A DNA stretch of 5,269 bases, taken from contig JAITCJ010000111.1 in the NCBI GenBank assembly GCA_031283145.1, forward strand, positions 1 through 5,269. The letters are read 5' to 3'. The position numbers and the translations under genes are program-made. The notes under the pieces were generated by a model. That model was not told where the DNA came from. It saw nothing but the letters and a program-made list of their open reading frames with translations, and searched no databases. Below are positions 1 to 5,269 of the stretch, one piece after another. Source of the DNA: Holophagales bacterium (GTDB taxonomy: Bacteria > Acidobacteriota > Holophagae > Holophagales > Holophagaceae). Each line of letters begins with the position of its first letter. The first letter of the stretch is position 1.

Positions 1-381
1 TACCCGACTCGGCGCAAATATGAAGAGCTATTTGTAGAAATGGCAGTCCGTATCTGCGGATTGCAACAGCCGGACGGGCTGTGGCGTTCCAGCCTGCTGG
101 ACCCCGCAAGCTATCCCGCTGGCGAGCCCAGCGGTACTGCTTTTTATACATACGCGCTTGCATGGGGCATCAACAACAAATTGTTGAGCGCAACAGGCTT
201 TGTCCCCACCGTAGCACGTGCCTGGCAAGCTCTGAATGGATGCATACAGCCCGATGGCAGGTTGGGATGGGCGCAGCCAATAGGCCAGGACCCAAAGCTG
301 GTTAAGGCCGAAGACACCGAAGTCTATGCCGTGGGAGCTTTCCTGCTGGCAGGACGCGAGGTGCTTGCATTGAAGCTATAG
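1..381 (+). CDS. GH88/GH105 unsaturated glucuronyl or rhamnogalacturonyl hydrolase, C-terminal part (5' end outside window)
   Basis: The frame is open from base 1 and stops at TAG 379-381, giving 126 residues of a family usually 350-400 residues long, so roughly the last third is present. Family-typical blocks are visible: a Q..DGLWR segment (about residues 22-29), SLLDP..YP, then E.SGTAFYTYALAWGINN (about 43-60), and near the end a G.DPK block followed by TEVYAVGAFLLAG. By family knowledge these (alpha/alpha)6-barrel enzymes hydrate the 4,5-unsaturated uronic acid left by polysaccharide lyases, releasing it from short oligosaccharides of pectin (rhamnogalacturonan) or related polymers. The main catalytic Asp and much of the substrate pocket would lie upstream of the window, so activity cannot be judged, nor can export, because the N-terminus is missing. 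The substrate could also be another polyuronide. The ATG at position 40 is internal and is not the start. Confidence 0.9.
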   Translation, partial: YPTRRKYEELFVEMAVRICGLQQPDGLWRSSLLDPASYPAGEPSGTAFYTYALAWGINNKLLSATGFVPTVARAWQALNGCIQPDGRLGWAQPIGQDPKLVKAEDTEVYAVGAFLLAGREVLALKL

Positions 382-395
382 CAATTCAATTTTTT
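369..395 (+). terminator. possible intrinsic terminator of the GH105 gene
   Basis: A perfect 6-bp stem ATTGAA (369-374) / TTCAAT (385-390) encloses a loop containing a small GC..GC pairing around TATA. It is followed by a T run ending at 395. The hairpin straddles the TAG stop codon. The stem is AT-rich and short, so it would be weak; position and T run are the main support. Confidence 0.4.
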
Positions 396-574
396 CCCTA
401 ATTTTCATGACTTCAGTCGCAATCGCGCTGATGTCCACGTTTTTTTATCTCTGCTCCTTAGCCAGGACCGCGCATAACCTGCAATTGTGTTCAACAATAG
501 GCAAGTTTTACCCATTAAGACATGAACGCCAGAATATTTAAAAGTTGTTCACTTTGTTTTGACGCTGCCGGATT

Positions 575-601
575 TATGAAAAACGTGTTTTGAGCCGATA
601 C
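575..601 (+). promoter_or_regulatory. sigma-28 (FliA/SigD)-like promoter upstream of the YjfB-type gene
   Basis: GCCGATAC at 594-601 matches the flagellar sigma-28 -10 consensus GCCGATAA in seven of eight bases. At the canonical 11-bp spacing upstream, 575-582 reads TATGAAAA, which matches the -35 consensus TAAAGTTT poorly; TGAA at 577-580 is an alternative with shorter spacing. A start about 6-9 bases after the -10 would leave a leader of roughly 15 nt, just enough for the AGGGAG ribosome site at 612-617. The family of the downstream gene (putative motility protein) agrees with this promoter class, but the weak -35 keeps it tentative. Confidence 0.5.
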
Positions 602-611
602 ATTATTACGT

Positions 612-617
612 AGGGAG
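612..617 (+). promoter_or_regulatory. Shine-Dalgarno AGGGAG fixing the start of the YjfB-type gene
   Basis: AGGGAG sits five bases before the ATG at 623. It favours that start over the in-frame ATG at 641, which has no such site. Confidence 0.75.
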
Positions 618-622
618 TCTGT

Positions 623-808
623 ATGGAACTGCATAGTATAATGTCTCAATCATTCATGGCCGGCGGGGCGGCTAAAGCAACCGGGGCTGAATATTCAATC
701 CTAGTAACCCGCCGCGCTATTGACACGGCGCAGACCGAAGGGCAGATGCTGGTTCAAATGATAGAACAAGCCGGTGGCGTTGGCCAAAACGTAAATGTAA
801 GCGCATGA
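623..808 (+). CDS. YjfB-type small putative motility protein
   Basis: This gene encodes 61 residues with no signal peptide or membrane segment. The layout matches the small 'putative motility protein' family named after Bacillus YjfB (PF14070): a short polar N-terminus, a central amphipathic helix (about residues 24-50, including LVTRRAIDTAQTEGQMLVQMIEQ), a Gly-rich turn, and a conserved-looking tail GQNVNVSA. The biochemical role of the family is not established; association with motility comes mainly from co-regulation with flagellar genes, as I recall. Here a sigma-28-like promoter (575-601) and a good ribosome site (612-617) precede it, which agrees with that link. The TGA stop lies 3 bp before the next gene, so the two are probably co-transcribed. 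The family call rests on pattern recognition of a short protein. The coding call is stronger than the family call. Confidence 0.75.
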   Translation: MELHSIMSQSFMAGGAAKATGAEYSILVTRRAIDTAQTEGQMLVQMIEQAGGVGQNVNVSA

Positions 809-811
809 TTT

Positions 812-1408
812 ATGATTAAACCGTGGATAGGTGGCAGTCTGCCGAGAAAGGCTGTTTTTTTTTTTTTTTTTTTGGCAGTGGGCATTATTGCGGGAGTTTA
901 TTTAGGAAATATAGGGCGAAGTAAGCTCCAAAAGGTGACGGTGGTCGCTCAGACCGAAAAGATTCCCGCATTTGAGGTCGCGACTTACAAGATCAAGTCC
1001 AGATCAATCGGCAGGCTGACCGAAGACAAGCGGTTGCTCGGCATGACCTATGGATCGGCAACATTGGTATATACTTACGAAGCTTGGGTGACGCTCGGTG
1101 TAAAAGAGCCGGAGAATATAAAGATCAGACGCGAAGGCAACGAAGTCTTTGTTGACGCGTCAACAATTGTAGTTACAGTACTGGACTCCAAGACGGAGAA
1201 CTATCAGCGGATCGGGTTCGACACGAGTAATCCGCTCGTGCCTAAAACTGTGCTGATAGACACTATTTTCGGTTCGCAGGTTGACGACAGAAGTCAAGCC
1301 GAGGCTCTGGCGATAGCGGAAGAGAACATGTCCGCCGCGAAAGACAATTTCATGGACAACTACGAGAAACTTTGCGCCGCGGTTGGACTTAAAGTGAACT
1401 GGGAATAA
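812..1408 (+). CDS. single-pass membrane protein, DUF4230-like, with a 19-T tract in its membrane segment
   Basis: This gene encodes 198 residues. The N-terminus is short and basic (R12, K13), followed by one hydrophobic segment (about 15-32) that contains five consecutive Phe (16-20). The remaining 165 residues should face the periplasm if the anchor is a normal signal anchor. The layout and the soluble part resemble DUF4230 (PF14014): a YTYEAWVTLGV strand, a 'GNEVFVDASTIVVTVLDSK' segment (about 109-127), a late acidic helix rich in Ala, and a C-terminal VGLKVNW. The function of DUF4230 is unknown. The start lies 3 bp after the YjfB-type stop and has no clear Shine-Dalgarno, so translation is probably coupled to the upstream gene. 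The Phe run is encoded by 19 uninterrupted T (855-873). Loss of one T would end translation at TAG 903-905, and gain of one would end it at TAA 922-924. I am sure it is coding and less sure of the family. Confidence 0.72.
   Translation: MIKPWIGGSLPRKAVFFFFFLAVGIIAGVYLGNIGRSKLQKVTVVAQTEKIPAFEVATYKIKSRSIGRLTEDKRLLGMTYGSATLVYTYEAWVTLGVKEPENIKIRREGNEVFVDASTIVVTVLDSKTENYQRIGFDTSNPLVPKTVLIDTIFGSQVDDRSQAEALAIAEENMSAAKDNFMDNYEKLCAAVGLKVNWE
855..873 (+). repeat. homopolymer tract of 19 T inside a coding region
   Basis: Nineteen consecutive T span codons 15-21 of the DUF4230-like gene, which stays open after the tract, so this length is the in-frame one. Both other frames run into stops within about 50 bases. 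Such tracts are prone to replication and transcription slippage, and also to sequencing miscalls. Confidence 0.95.
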
Positions 1409-1425
1409 GAGTACAGCCAATCAAC

Positions 1426-1968
1426 TCAATTAGCCCTGGCCTTGTTTGTTTTTGCCGGTGGCGATGGTGATTTTTCAGCAATGGGCAACCCGCCTTTGGA
1501 AGATTCGCCATTAGAAAACTTGAGATCCCAACCGATTTTATCGCCAATCTTTAAGCCAATACGTTTGAATGTTTCGGCAGGGAATTCAACGAAATGGCGG
1601 CTTAACATACTGCCGCCGTAAGAAGGGCAGTCATCGCCGCGCAGTGGCGAGCATGGGGGAACATTTTCCGCGATTTCCAGCACAACGCCATCAGCGCTAA
1701 TCCAGGCTACGTCCAGGGAAATCAGACAGTTCTTCATCCAGATTGAGTGGTAGCTGTCTTCTTCATACACAAAAAACATGCAGCGATCTGATTTTAAGTA
1801 CTGTCTGTACATAAGTCCGCGAGCGTGTTCAGCGGGAGTGCGGGCTACTTCCGCTAAAAAACGCTTGCCTTTGACCACAACAAATCCACCATCAACATTA
1901 GCATTTGCATTGACAGCGTCAGCGATAGTAAAAACAAGGGCCATGCTCAAGAAAATCGGACGCGTCAT
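1426..1968 (-). CDS. exported DUF192 family protein
   Basis: This gene encodes 180 residues. A signal peptide is evident (basic start, hydrophobic core about 5-18, likely cleavage after the Ala/Asn-rich stretch near 22-24). A DUF192 domain (PF02643, COG1430) follows at about 30-148: VARTPAEHARGLMYR (41-55), a strand around MFFVYEE, the hallmark SIWMKNCLISLDVAW (75-89), PPC (104-106) with a second Cys at 114, and a closing VEFPAETFKRIGLKIGD. Family members are small beta-rich proteins, usually exported or membrane-anchored, with no firmly established activity. The last ~28 residues are a Ser/Pro/Lys-rich tail outside the domain. The start is supported by GGAGAG a few bases upstream (minus strand, about 1972-1977). 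The gene converges on the DUF4230-like gene (17-bp gap, no clear terminator) and diverges from the DUF5916 gene (60-bp gap). Confidence 0.92.
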   Translation of the reverse strand: MTRPIFLSMALVFTIADAVNANANVDGGFVVVKGKRFLAEVARTPAEHARGLMYRQYLKSDRCMFFVYEEDSYHSIWMKNCLISLDVAWISADGVVLEIAENVPPCSPLRGDDCPSYGGSMLSRHFVEFPAETFKRIGLKIGDKIGWDLKFSNGESSKGGLPIAEKSPSPPAKTNKARAN

Positions 1969-2028
1969 AAACTCTCCGGAAGCTGCTCTCTATCATGTTA
2001 CCCTAAACGCAGGGCGTGTGGAGATGAA
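1969..2028. promoter_or_regulatory. divergent intergenic region between the DUF192 and DUF5916 genes
   Basis: These 60 bp must carry the start signals of both flanking genes, unless they are read from further away. Ribosome sites are visible at each end: GGAGAG (minus strand, about 1972-1977) and TGGAG (plus strand, 2019-2023). TATCAT at 1991-1996 matches a sigma-70 -10 in five of six bases for the rightward gene, but I see no good -35 at the proper spacing. No palindromic operator stands out. Confidence 0.45.
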
Positions 2029-4443
2029 ATGCGATTTGTCAGATGGATACTTGCGCTATACGCACTATACGCTTGCGCGCTCTTTGCCTCGGAACCCCAA
2101 AAGTCACTGCGAACGAGACGGACAGCAGGACCAATCAAGATAGACGGTCGCTTGGATGAGTCTGATTGGCATAATCTTCCCGCAGCTACAGATTTTACGC
2201 AAGACTGGCCTGATCTTGGACGGCCTTCAGCCTTAAAAACAGAAGTCATGGTGTTGTACGACAATAATCATCTGTATATAGGCGCCAGGATGCGCCATCC
2301 GCCAGGGAAAACCGGTGTTGTAAAACTGGTACACAGAAGGGACCAGGAGAGCACCAGCGATTGGTTTGGCGTATATATTGACAGTTTGCTTGACCGCAGT
2401 ACAGCGTTTGGATTTTTAGTTAATGCCGGCGGGGTTCAACGTGATGAAATGCGCTACAACGACGTTGAAGTGGATTCGAGCTGGGATGGTGTGTGGGAAA
2501 GCGCTGTTTATGTGGATGAAGATGGCTGGACAGCCGAGTTGAAAATTCCGTTCACACTGCTTAGGATTCGCCCCGGCGGCGGGTCTCAGACTTGGGGTAT
2601 CAATTTTTATCGTCAAGACCAGGGCGCTGCACGCGAATACAGCAGATGGGAGTGCGTACCGCGCGGACAGTCCGCGTTTGTAAGCCGCTTTCCGTTGTTG
2701 GTTGGCATAGAGGGCTTGGAGCCGCATTTAAGGCGGGAGTGGATTCCATACGTAAGCGCGCAACGCAAATTTGAAACTGCTGAATGGCGCTTTGACGACC
2801 GTGAATGGGTCAATCGAATCGGACTGGACGCGCGTTTTGGCGTGACAACATCTTCTCAACTGGACTTAACCGTGTGGCCTGATTTTGGTCAAGTCGAGGT
2901 TGATCAAACTGTTATCAACCTTGACACAACGGAAACTTATTTTCAGGAAAAGCGCCCTTTCTTTTTGGAAGGAACAGACATTTTTCGCGTTGTCGGCCAA
3001 AACTTGTTATACAGTCGGCGCATTGGCTGCGGGATTCACGCCCCGCCGCTCAATGAGGGCGAAACGATGACAGATTCGCCAAAGACGTCGGATATAGGCG
3101 TTGCGGCAAAATACACGGCAAAATTTCCAATGGGGCTGAATCTGGGCTTGCTTGGCGCTTCGGTTGAACCCGCCAGGGCGGAAATTATTGACGCGGCAGA
3201 TGATAAGCTCTACAGGGAAATATACCCGCTGACGAATTTTGGAGTTATGCGCTTCCAACAGTTTTTGGATAAACGCGGAAGCTATGTAGGCGGATTTGCT
3301 TCATATACGCGTCAGGCCAGCGATACCGGGCGCGAAGCGCAGACGTACGCTTTGGATGGGATATTCAAAAGCCGGGACCTGAGTACCACGCTTCAAGCCT
3401 CTGTCGCAAGAACCGACGCCGGTGTCCGAAGCAGCGACAGCGAAGACGGCTGGCGAGCCTATATGTACGCCAGCCGCAAATGGAATAATGGCCTGGCCTT
3501 AGAGCTTACCACTGTAAACGCCGACAGAACATTTGACCCCAATGACGCAGGCTATCTGAGCCGCGCGGATGAGCAGAGAGCCTCTTTTACCGCGTCCAAG
3601 CACATGGATCATCGCTGGTGGATCGTCCGCAATTACACCGCCATGCTTGGAACATCTATGGGTAGGGATCAGGCCGGGAAGGTCATTGAAAATTGGGCTT
3701 GGGGTCGTTTGTATATTAATTTTATGAACTTCTGGTATTTTTCCGGTGAGAGCGGCGTGGATTTTCCGGTCTATGCAGATCGAGAGTTGAGAACTTTCAT
3801 AGATCCGGTCAAAAAATACTTAAAGACGGAAAAACGGCCTTATATAGAGTTTTACGCTGATACCGCGATGAACAAGCCTTATTATATGAGCGTCTCTTGC
3901 AACAGATCGTGGGTCGAGGGCGGCCTTAGCAATACTTTCGGTCTGAATCAGGTTATCAAACCCCATTCGGCTTTTGAAATACGGCTTGGCTCCAGCTACA
4001 CAAAAAACGATGGACAGAGACGTTACATGGAAACTACGCAGGGCATTCCAATTACCGGACTTCGCCGTCTAAGCGAATTTGATCAGACGTTGCGCTTATC
4101 CTATGCTTTCGCTCCAAACTTTACTGTGCAGTTCTTTAGTCAATGGCTGGCTGGCACATGGGATTTCCGTGATTATAAACAATATGTGGACGACGACACA
4201 TTGGCCGACTGGACAAACCCATCATATACGGCGGACAGCGCCAGAAACTGGATAGTCAATCTTATAACCAGATGGGAATTTCTCCCTGGTTCTACAGCCT
4301 ACCTTGTTTATACTCACGGCGCTTCAACAGACCAGCTAATCAGTCAAAACGCCGGTCTAAGCCCGTGGAACGATTTATCAATTTTAAAGCACCTGCCAAG
4401 CGATGATGTTGTTCAGTTGAAAATCAGTTGGTTGTTCAGATAG
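2029..4443 (+). CDS. exported CBM9-like / DUF5916 outer-membrane beta-barrel protein
   Basis: This gene encodes 804 residues. A signal peptide covers about 1-20 (MRFVR, then a hydrophobic Leu/Ala/Tyr core). A CBM9-like domain (PF06452 type) spans about 34-230 and shows the usual opening IKIDGRLDESDW (36-47), the strand LYIGARM, and the block TSDWFGVYIDSLLDRSTAFGF (about 109-129). The rest is a DUF5916 barrel (PF19313). Its signature WPDFGQVEVD (283-292) is followed by VINLDTTETYFQEKRPFFLEG (295-315) and YSRRIG (328-333), then alternating hydrophobic/aromatic strands to the end, which reads LKISWLFR as expected for an outer-membrane barrel strand. Length and both ends fit a complete family member. 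By family knowledge the CBM9-like part resembles sugar-binding domains; the role of the barrel is unknown, with transport or surface binding as possibilities. The start has TGGAG (2019-2023) five bases upstream. The gene shows no frameshift over 2.4 kb, unlike the phage remnants directly downstream. Confidence 0.92.
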   Translation: MRFVRWILALYALYACALFASEPQKSLRTRRTAGPIKIDGRLDESDWHNLPAATDFTQDWPDLGRPSALKTEVMVLYDNNHLYIGARMRHPPGKTGVVKLVHRRDQESTSDWFGVYIDSLLDRSTAFGFLVNAGGVQRDEMRYNDVEVDSSWDGVWESAVYVDEDGWTAELKIPFTLLRIRPGGGSQTWGINFYRQDQGAAREYSRWECVPRGQSAFVSRFPLLVGIEGLEPHLRREWIPYVSAQRKFETAEWRFDDREWVNRIGLDARFGVTTSSQLDLTVWPDFGQVEVDQTVINLDTTETYFQEKRPFFLEGTDIFRVVGQNLLYSRRIGCGIHAPPLNEGETMTDSPKTSDIGVAAKYTAKFPMGLNLGLLGASVEPARAEIIDAADDKLYREIYPLTNFGVMRFQQFLDKRGSYVGGFASYTRQASDTGREAQTYALDGIFKSRDLSTTLQASVARTDAGVRSSDSEDGWRAYMYASRKWNNGLALELTTVNADRTFDPNDAGYLSRADEQRASFTASKHMDHRWWIVRNYTAMLGTSMGRDQAGKVIENWAWGRLYINFMNFWYFSGESGVDFPVYADRELRTFIDPVKKYLKTEKRPYIEFYADTAMNKPYYMSVSCNRSWVEGGLSNTFGLNQVIKPHSAFEIRLGSSYTKNDGQRRYMETTQGIPITGLRRLSEFDQTLRLSYAFAPNFTVQFFSQWLAGTWDFRDYKQYVDDDTLADWTNPSYTADSARNWIVNLITRWEFLPGSTAYLVYTHGASTDQLISQNAGLSPWNDLSILKHLPSDDVVQLKISWLFR

Positions 4444-4454
4444 CCAGCAAATTG

Positions 4455-4824
4455 GCTCAGTCCCAAATACGGCATTGCCTTTATCTTTACCTTTCGTCCC
4501 CGTCCCGCCATGCCGCCTTTTTGGTGGAATGGTGAGTATATCATTTTGGAACCAATCTCGGCTGTGTCTTTATTCAGAACTCTGAGCAGGATGTTCTGAG
4601 ACAGGGCGTTTGTTTGTTGCAAGGTTCTTTGATGTAACCTTTGGCTTTCTTTCGCAGAATAGTTGCCTTTGCGATTGTTGGCCATCGTCTGCCGTCCGGG
4701 GCTGTGTTCTTTCCGGACAGTAGTATCCTGTTACGGCTGTATTCCGCTACCTCTGCGCCTATTCTCTTGACCAGCTCTACGGTGGAATGTACAGCACGAT
4801 GTTACCGTCCTCATCTATTTTTCC
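4455..4824 (-). pseudogene. broken Mu gpG-like virion morphogenesis / tail completion gene (Phage_tail_S-like)
   Basis: No single frame gives a full protein, but joined segments do. Segment one (about 4824-4781) reads DEDGNIVLYIPP. After a one-base frame change at about 4781, segment two (about 4780-4625) reads VELVKRIGAEVAEYSRNRI, then LLSGKNTAPDGRRWPTIA and TILRKKAKG. After another change at about 4623, segment three (about 4622-4455) reads QTNALSQNI, then EIGSKMIYSPFHQKGG and VKIKAMPYLGLS. The order DG.RWP, T..KK, a 'TG-L-S-I' type block, YSPFHQ.GG and a final P.LGLS is that of phage virion morphogenesis proteins (PF05069, Mu gpG). In the family these act in tail completion/assembly. Both shifts are explained by loss of one base. 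No intact start codon is seen for segment one. Similarity stops at LGLS, about 12 bp from the DUF5916 stop, so the 3' end is probably cut off. The gpF-like remnant lies directly upstream, the Mu gene order. Confidence 0.75.
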
Positions 4825-5267
4825 AAGGTCTTATCGCCGCTCTGCTGACTGGCAATACACGACAATTGCAATTATAGCCGTCAGGCGGATAGTGCTCATC
4901 CCACCAAGGATCATCCGCGCTGAGAATCATGCCATTCCTGGCTACATGATCTTGGCGATAAACCTTGCTTGACCCTATGTGCCACTGCCAATAGGGATGA
5001 GCGTCTGTCATGCTCTCCAATTGCTTACGCTGTTTAGGTGGCGTAAGCCATCCTGATGTTGGTTTGATAAATAATCCTTGCCCGCCAGCCGGTATTGGGT
5101 TCACCTGTAGCCGAAGTCGGCAACCAGCGGCTCTCTATGGTTTTCTTAAACTCCCTCTGAAAATGCTCAAGAGGAACACCCTTTTCCATTGCCTTTGTCA
5201 GCAAGCCTCGCACGTCTTTCAGAAGTGACTCGTCCGTAACACCGCAATAATGAACGCTCTCTGGTGA
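4811..5267 (-). pseudogene. broken Mu gpF-like phage head morphogenesis (minor head) gene, continues past the right edge
   Basis: The first segment runs from the window edge (5267) to a TAA at 5034-5036. It includes GVTDESLLKDVRGLLTKA, then SRWLPTSATGEPNTGWRARI and IYQTNIRMAYAT. The homologous protein continues in another frame from about 5038 to the TGA at 4811-4813: KQRKQLESMTDAHPYWQW, YRQDHVARNGMILSADDPW, then WDEHYPPDGYNCNCRV. NTGWRARIIYQTN, the H..R.G element, the DDPWWDEHYPP block and the closing C-x-C are hallmarks of the Mu F-like family (PF04233), whose members are minor capsid proteins acting at the portal during head assembly. The frame change at about 5039 fits one inserted base or two lost bases. 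About 150 C-terminal residues are visible of a protein usually several hundred long. The ATG at 5102-5104 opens the second frame but is not a real start. A gpG-like remnant follows downstream, as in Mu. Confidence 0.82.
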
Positions 5268-5269
5268 AT

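Larger units (their letters stand above)
382..622. other. non-coding gap between the GH105 gene and the YjfB-type gene
   Basis: This 241-bp stretch holds the tail of the putative GH105 terminator at its left end and a sigma-28-like promoter plus Shine-Dalgarno at its right end (575-617). The middle (about 400-570) is AT-rich with short T runs. I see no convincing gene in it: a 44-codon ORF at 407-541 has no ribosome binding site and no recognisable family. No repeat, RNA gene or clear sigma-70 promoter stands out. Confidence 0.6.
4444..5269 (-). mobile_element. decayed Mu-like prophage segment (F-G morphogenesis genes), right limit outside window
   Basis: Two adjacent phage morphogenesis remnants in Mu order (F then G) fill this stretch on the minus strand, with three frame changes in about 800 bp. 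The left limit lies close to 4444-4455, against the DUF5916 stop codon. No transposase, Mu-type end repeat or target duplication can be seen inside the window. Confidence 0.7.

Noticed and set aside
407..541. 44-codon plus-strand ORF with a hydrophobic start (ATG at 407)
   Set aside because: It has no ribosome binding site, no recognisable family and a composition like the surrounding AT-rich gap. It is not distinguishable from chance.
1160..1420. 86-codon minus-strand ORF
   Set aside because: It lies entirely antisense to the DUF4230-like gene, with no ribosome site or recognisable domain.
2029..2100. Lipobox-like L-Y-A-C in the signal peptide of the DUF5916 protein
   Set aside because: Tyr at the -2 position is atypical, and an outer-membrane barrel with an ordinary signal peptide explains the N-terminus better.
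1998..2264. 88-codon minus-strand ORF and other short ORFs within the DUF5916 gene
   Set aside because: The DUF5916 reading frame has clear domain signatures over the same bases. These are shadows of it.
4442..4457. Hairpin AGCCA/TGGCT after the DUF5916 stop as a terminator
   Set aside because: The stem is only 5 bp and no T run follows. It also codes for part of the phage remnant on the other strand.
4413..4685. 90-codon minus-strand ORF read as an intact gene
   Set aside because: Only its central part (about 4622-4455) is phage-like. The N-terminal part is the wrong frame of the gpG-like gene and the last residues are antisense of the DUF5916 gene.
4694..4718. Inverted repeat GTCCGG / CCGGAC
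   Set aside because: It is short (6 bp), lies inside the coding remnant of the gpG-like gene and has no T run or other context, so chance is likely.
4641..4972. Plus-strand ORFs of 78 and 61 codons across the phage remnant
   Set aside because: They are antisense to recognisable phage morphogenesis sequence and have no family features of their own.
4811..5104. 97-codon minus-strand ORF read as a complete small phage protein
   Set aside because: Its first ~20 residues are out-of-frame sequence of the gpF-like gene. True homology enters from another frame at about 5039, so it is part of a broken gene and its ATG is not a start.

Overview
The window reads as chromosome from a Gram-negative, probably flagellated bacterium. 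The evidence is a predicted outer-membrane beta-barrel protein with a signal peptide, a small motility-type protein behind a sigma-28-like promoter element, and remnants of a Mu-like prophage. Base composition looks close to even. The sequence alone does not let me name a phylum.

Layout from left to right. (1) 1-381, plus strand: the last 126 residues of a GH88/GH105 unsaturated glucuronyl / rhamnogalacturonyl hydrolase, with a weak terminator-like hairpin over its stop codon. (2) 382-622: a non-coding stretch that ends in a sigma-28-like promoter. (3) 623-1408, plus strand: a two-gene unit with a 3-bp gap, made of a 61-residue YjfB-type putative motility protein and a single-pass membrane protein resembling DUF4230. 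The membrane segment of the second protein is encoded across a run of 19 consecutive T. (4) 1426-1968, minus strand: an exported DUF192 protein, convergent with the previous unit (17-bp gap) and divergent from the next gene (60-bp gap). (5) 2029-4443, plus strand: an 804-residue exported protein with a CBM9-like N-terminal domain and a DUF5916 beta-barrel. (6) 4444-5269, minus strand: a decayed Mu-type morphogenesis segment. A broken Mu gpF-like head morphogenesis gene runs off the right edge and is followed by a broken gpG-like virion morphogenesis (Phage_tail_S-like) gene. Reading the homologous protein across this segment needs three frame changes, and the phage similarity stops about 10 bp from the stop codon of the DUF5916 gene.

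How the genes relate. The GH105 enzyme belongs to uronic-acid-containing polysaccharide breakdown. The CBM9-like/DUF5916 protein would sit in the outer membrane, but nothing in the sequence ties the two into one locus. The YjfB-type and DUF4230-like genes look co-transcribed, probably with flagellar genes. The most notable observations are the 19-T tract, which could switch the DUF4230-like protein on and off, the sigma-28-like promoter ahead of a putative motility gene, and the phage F-G relic hidden by frameshifts. I found no RNA gene, CRISPR array, insertion sequence or evident defence system.
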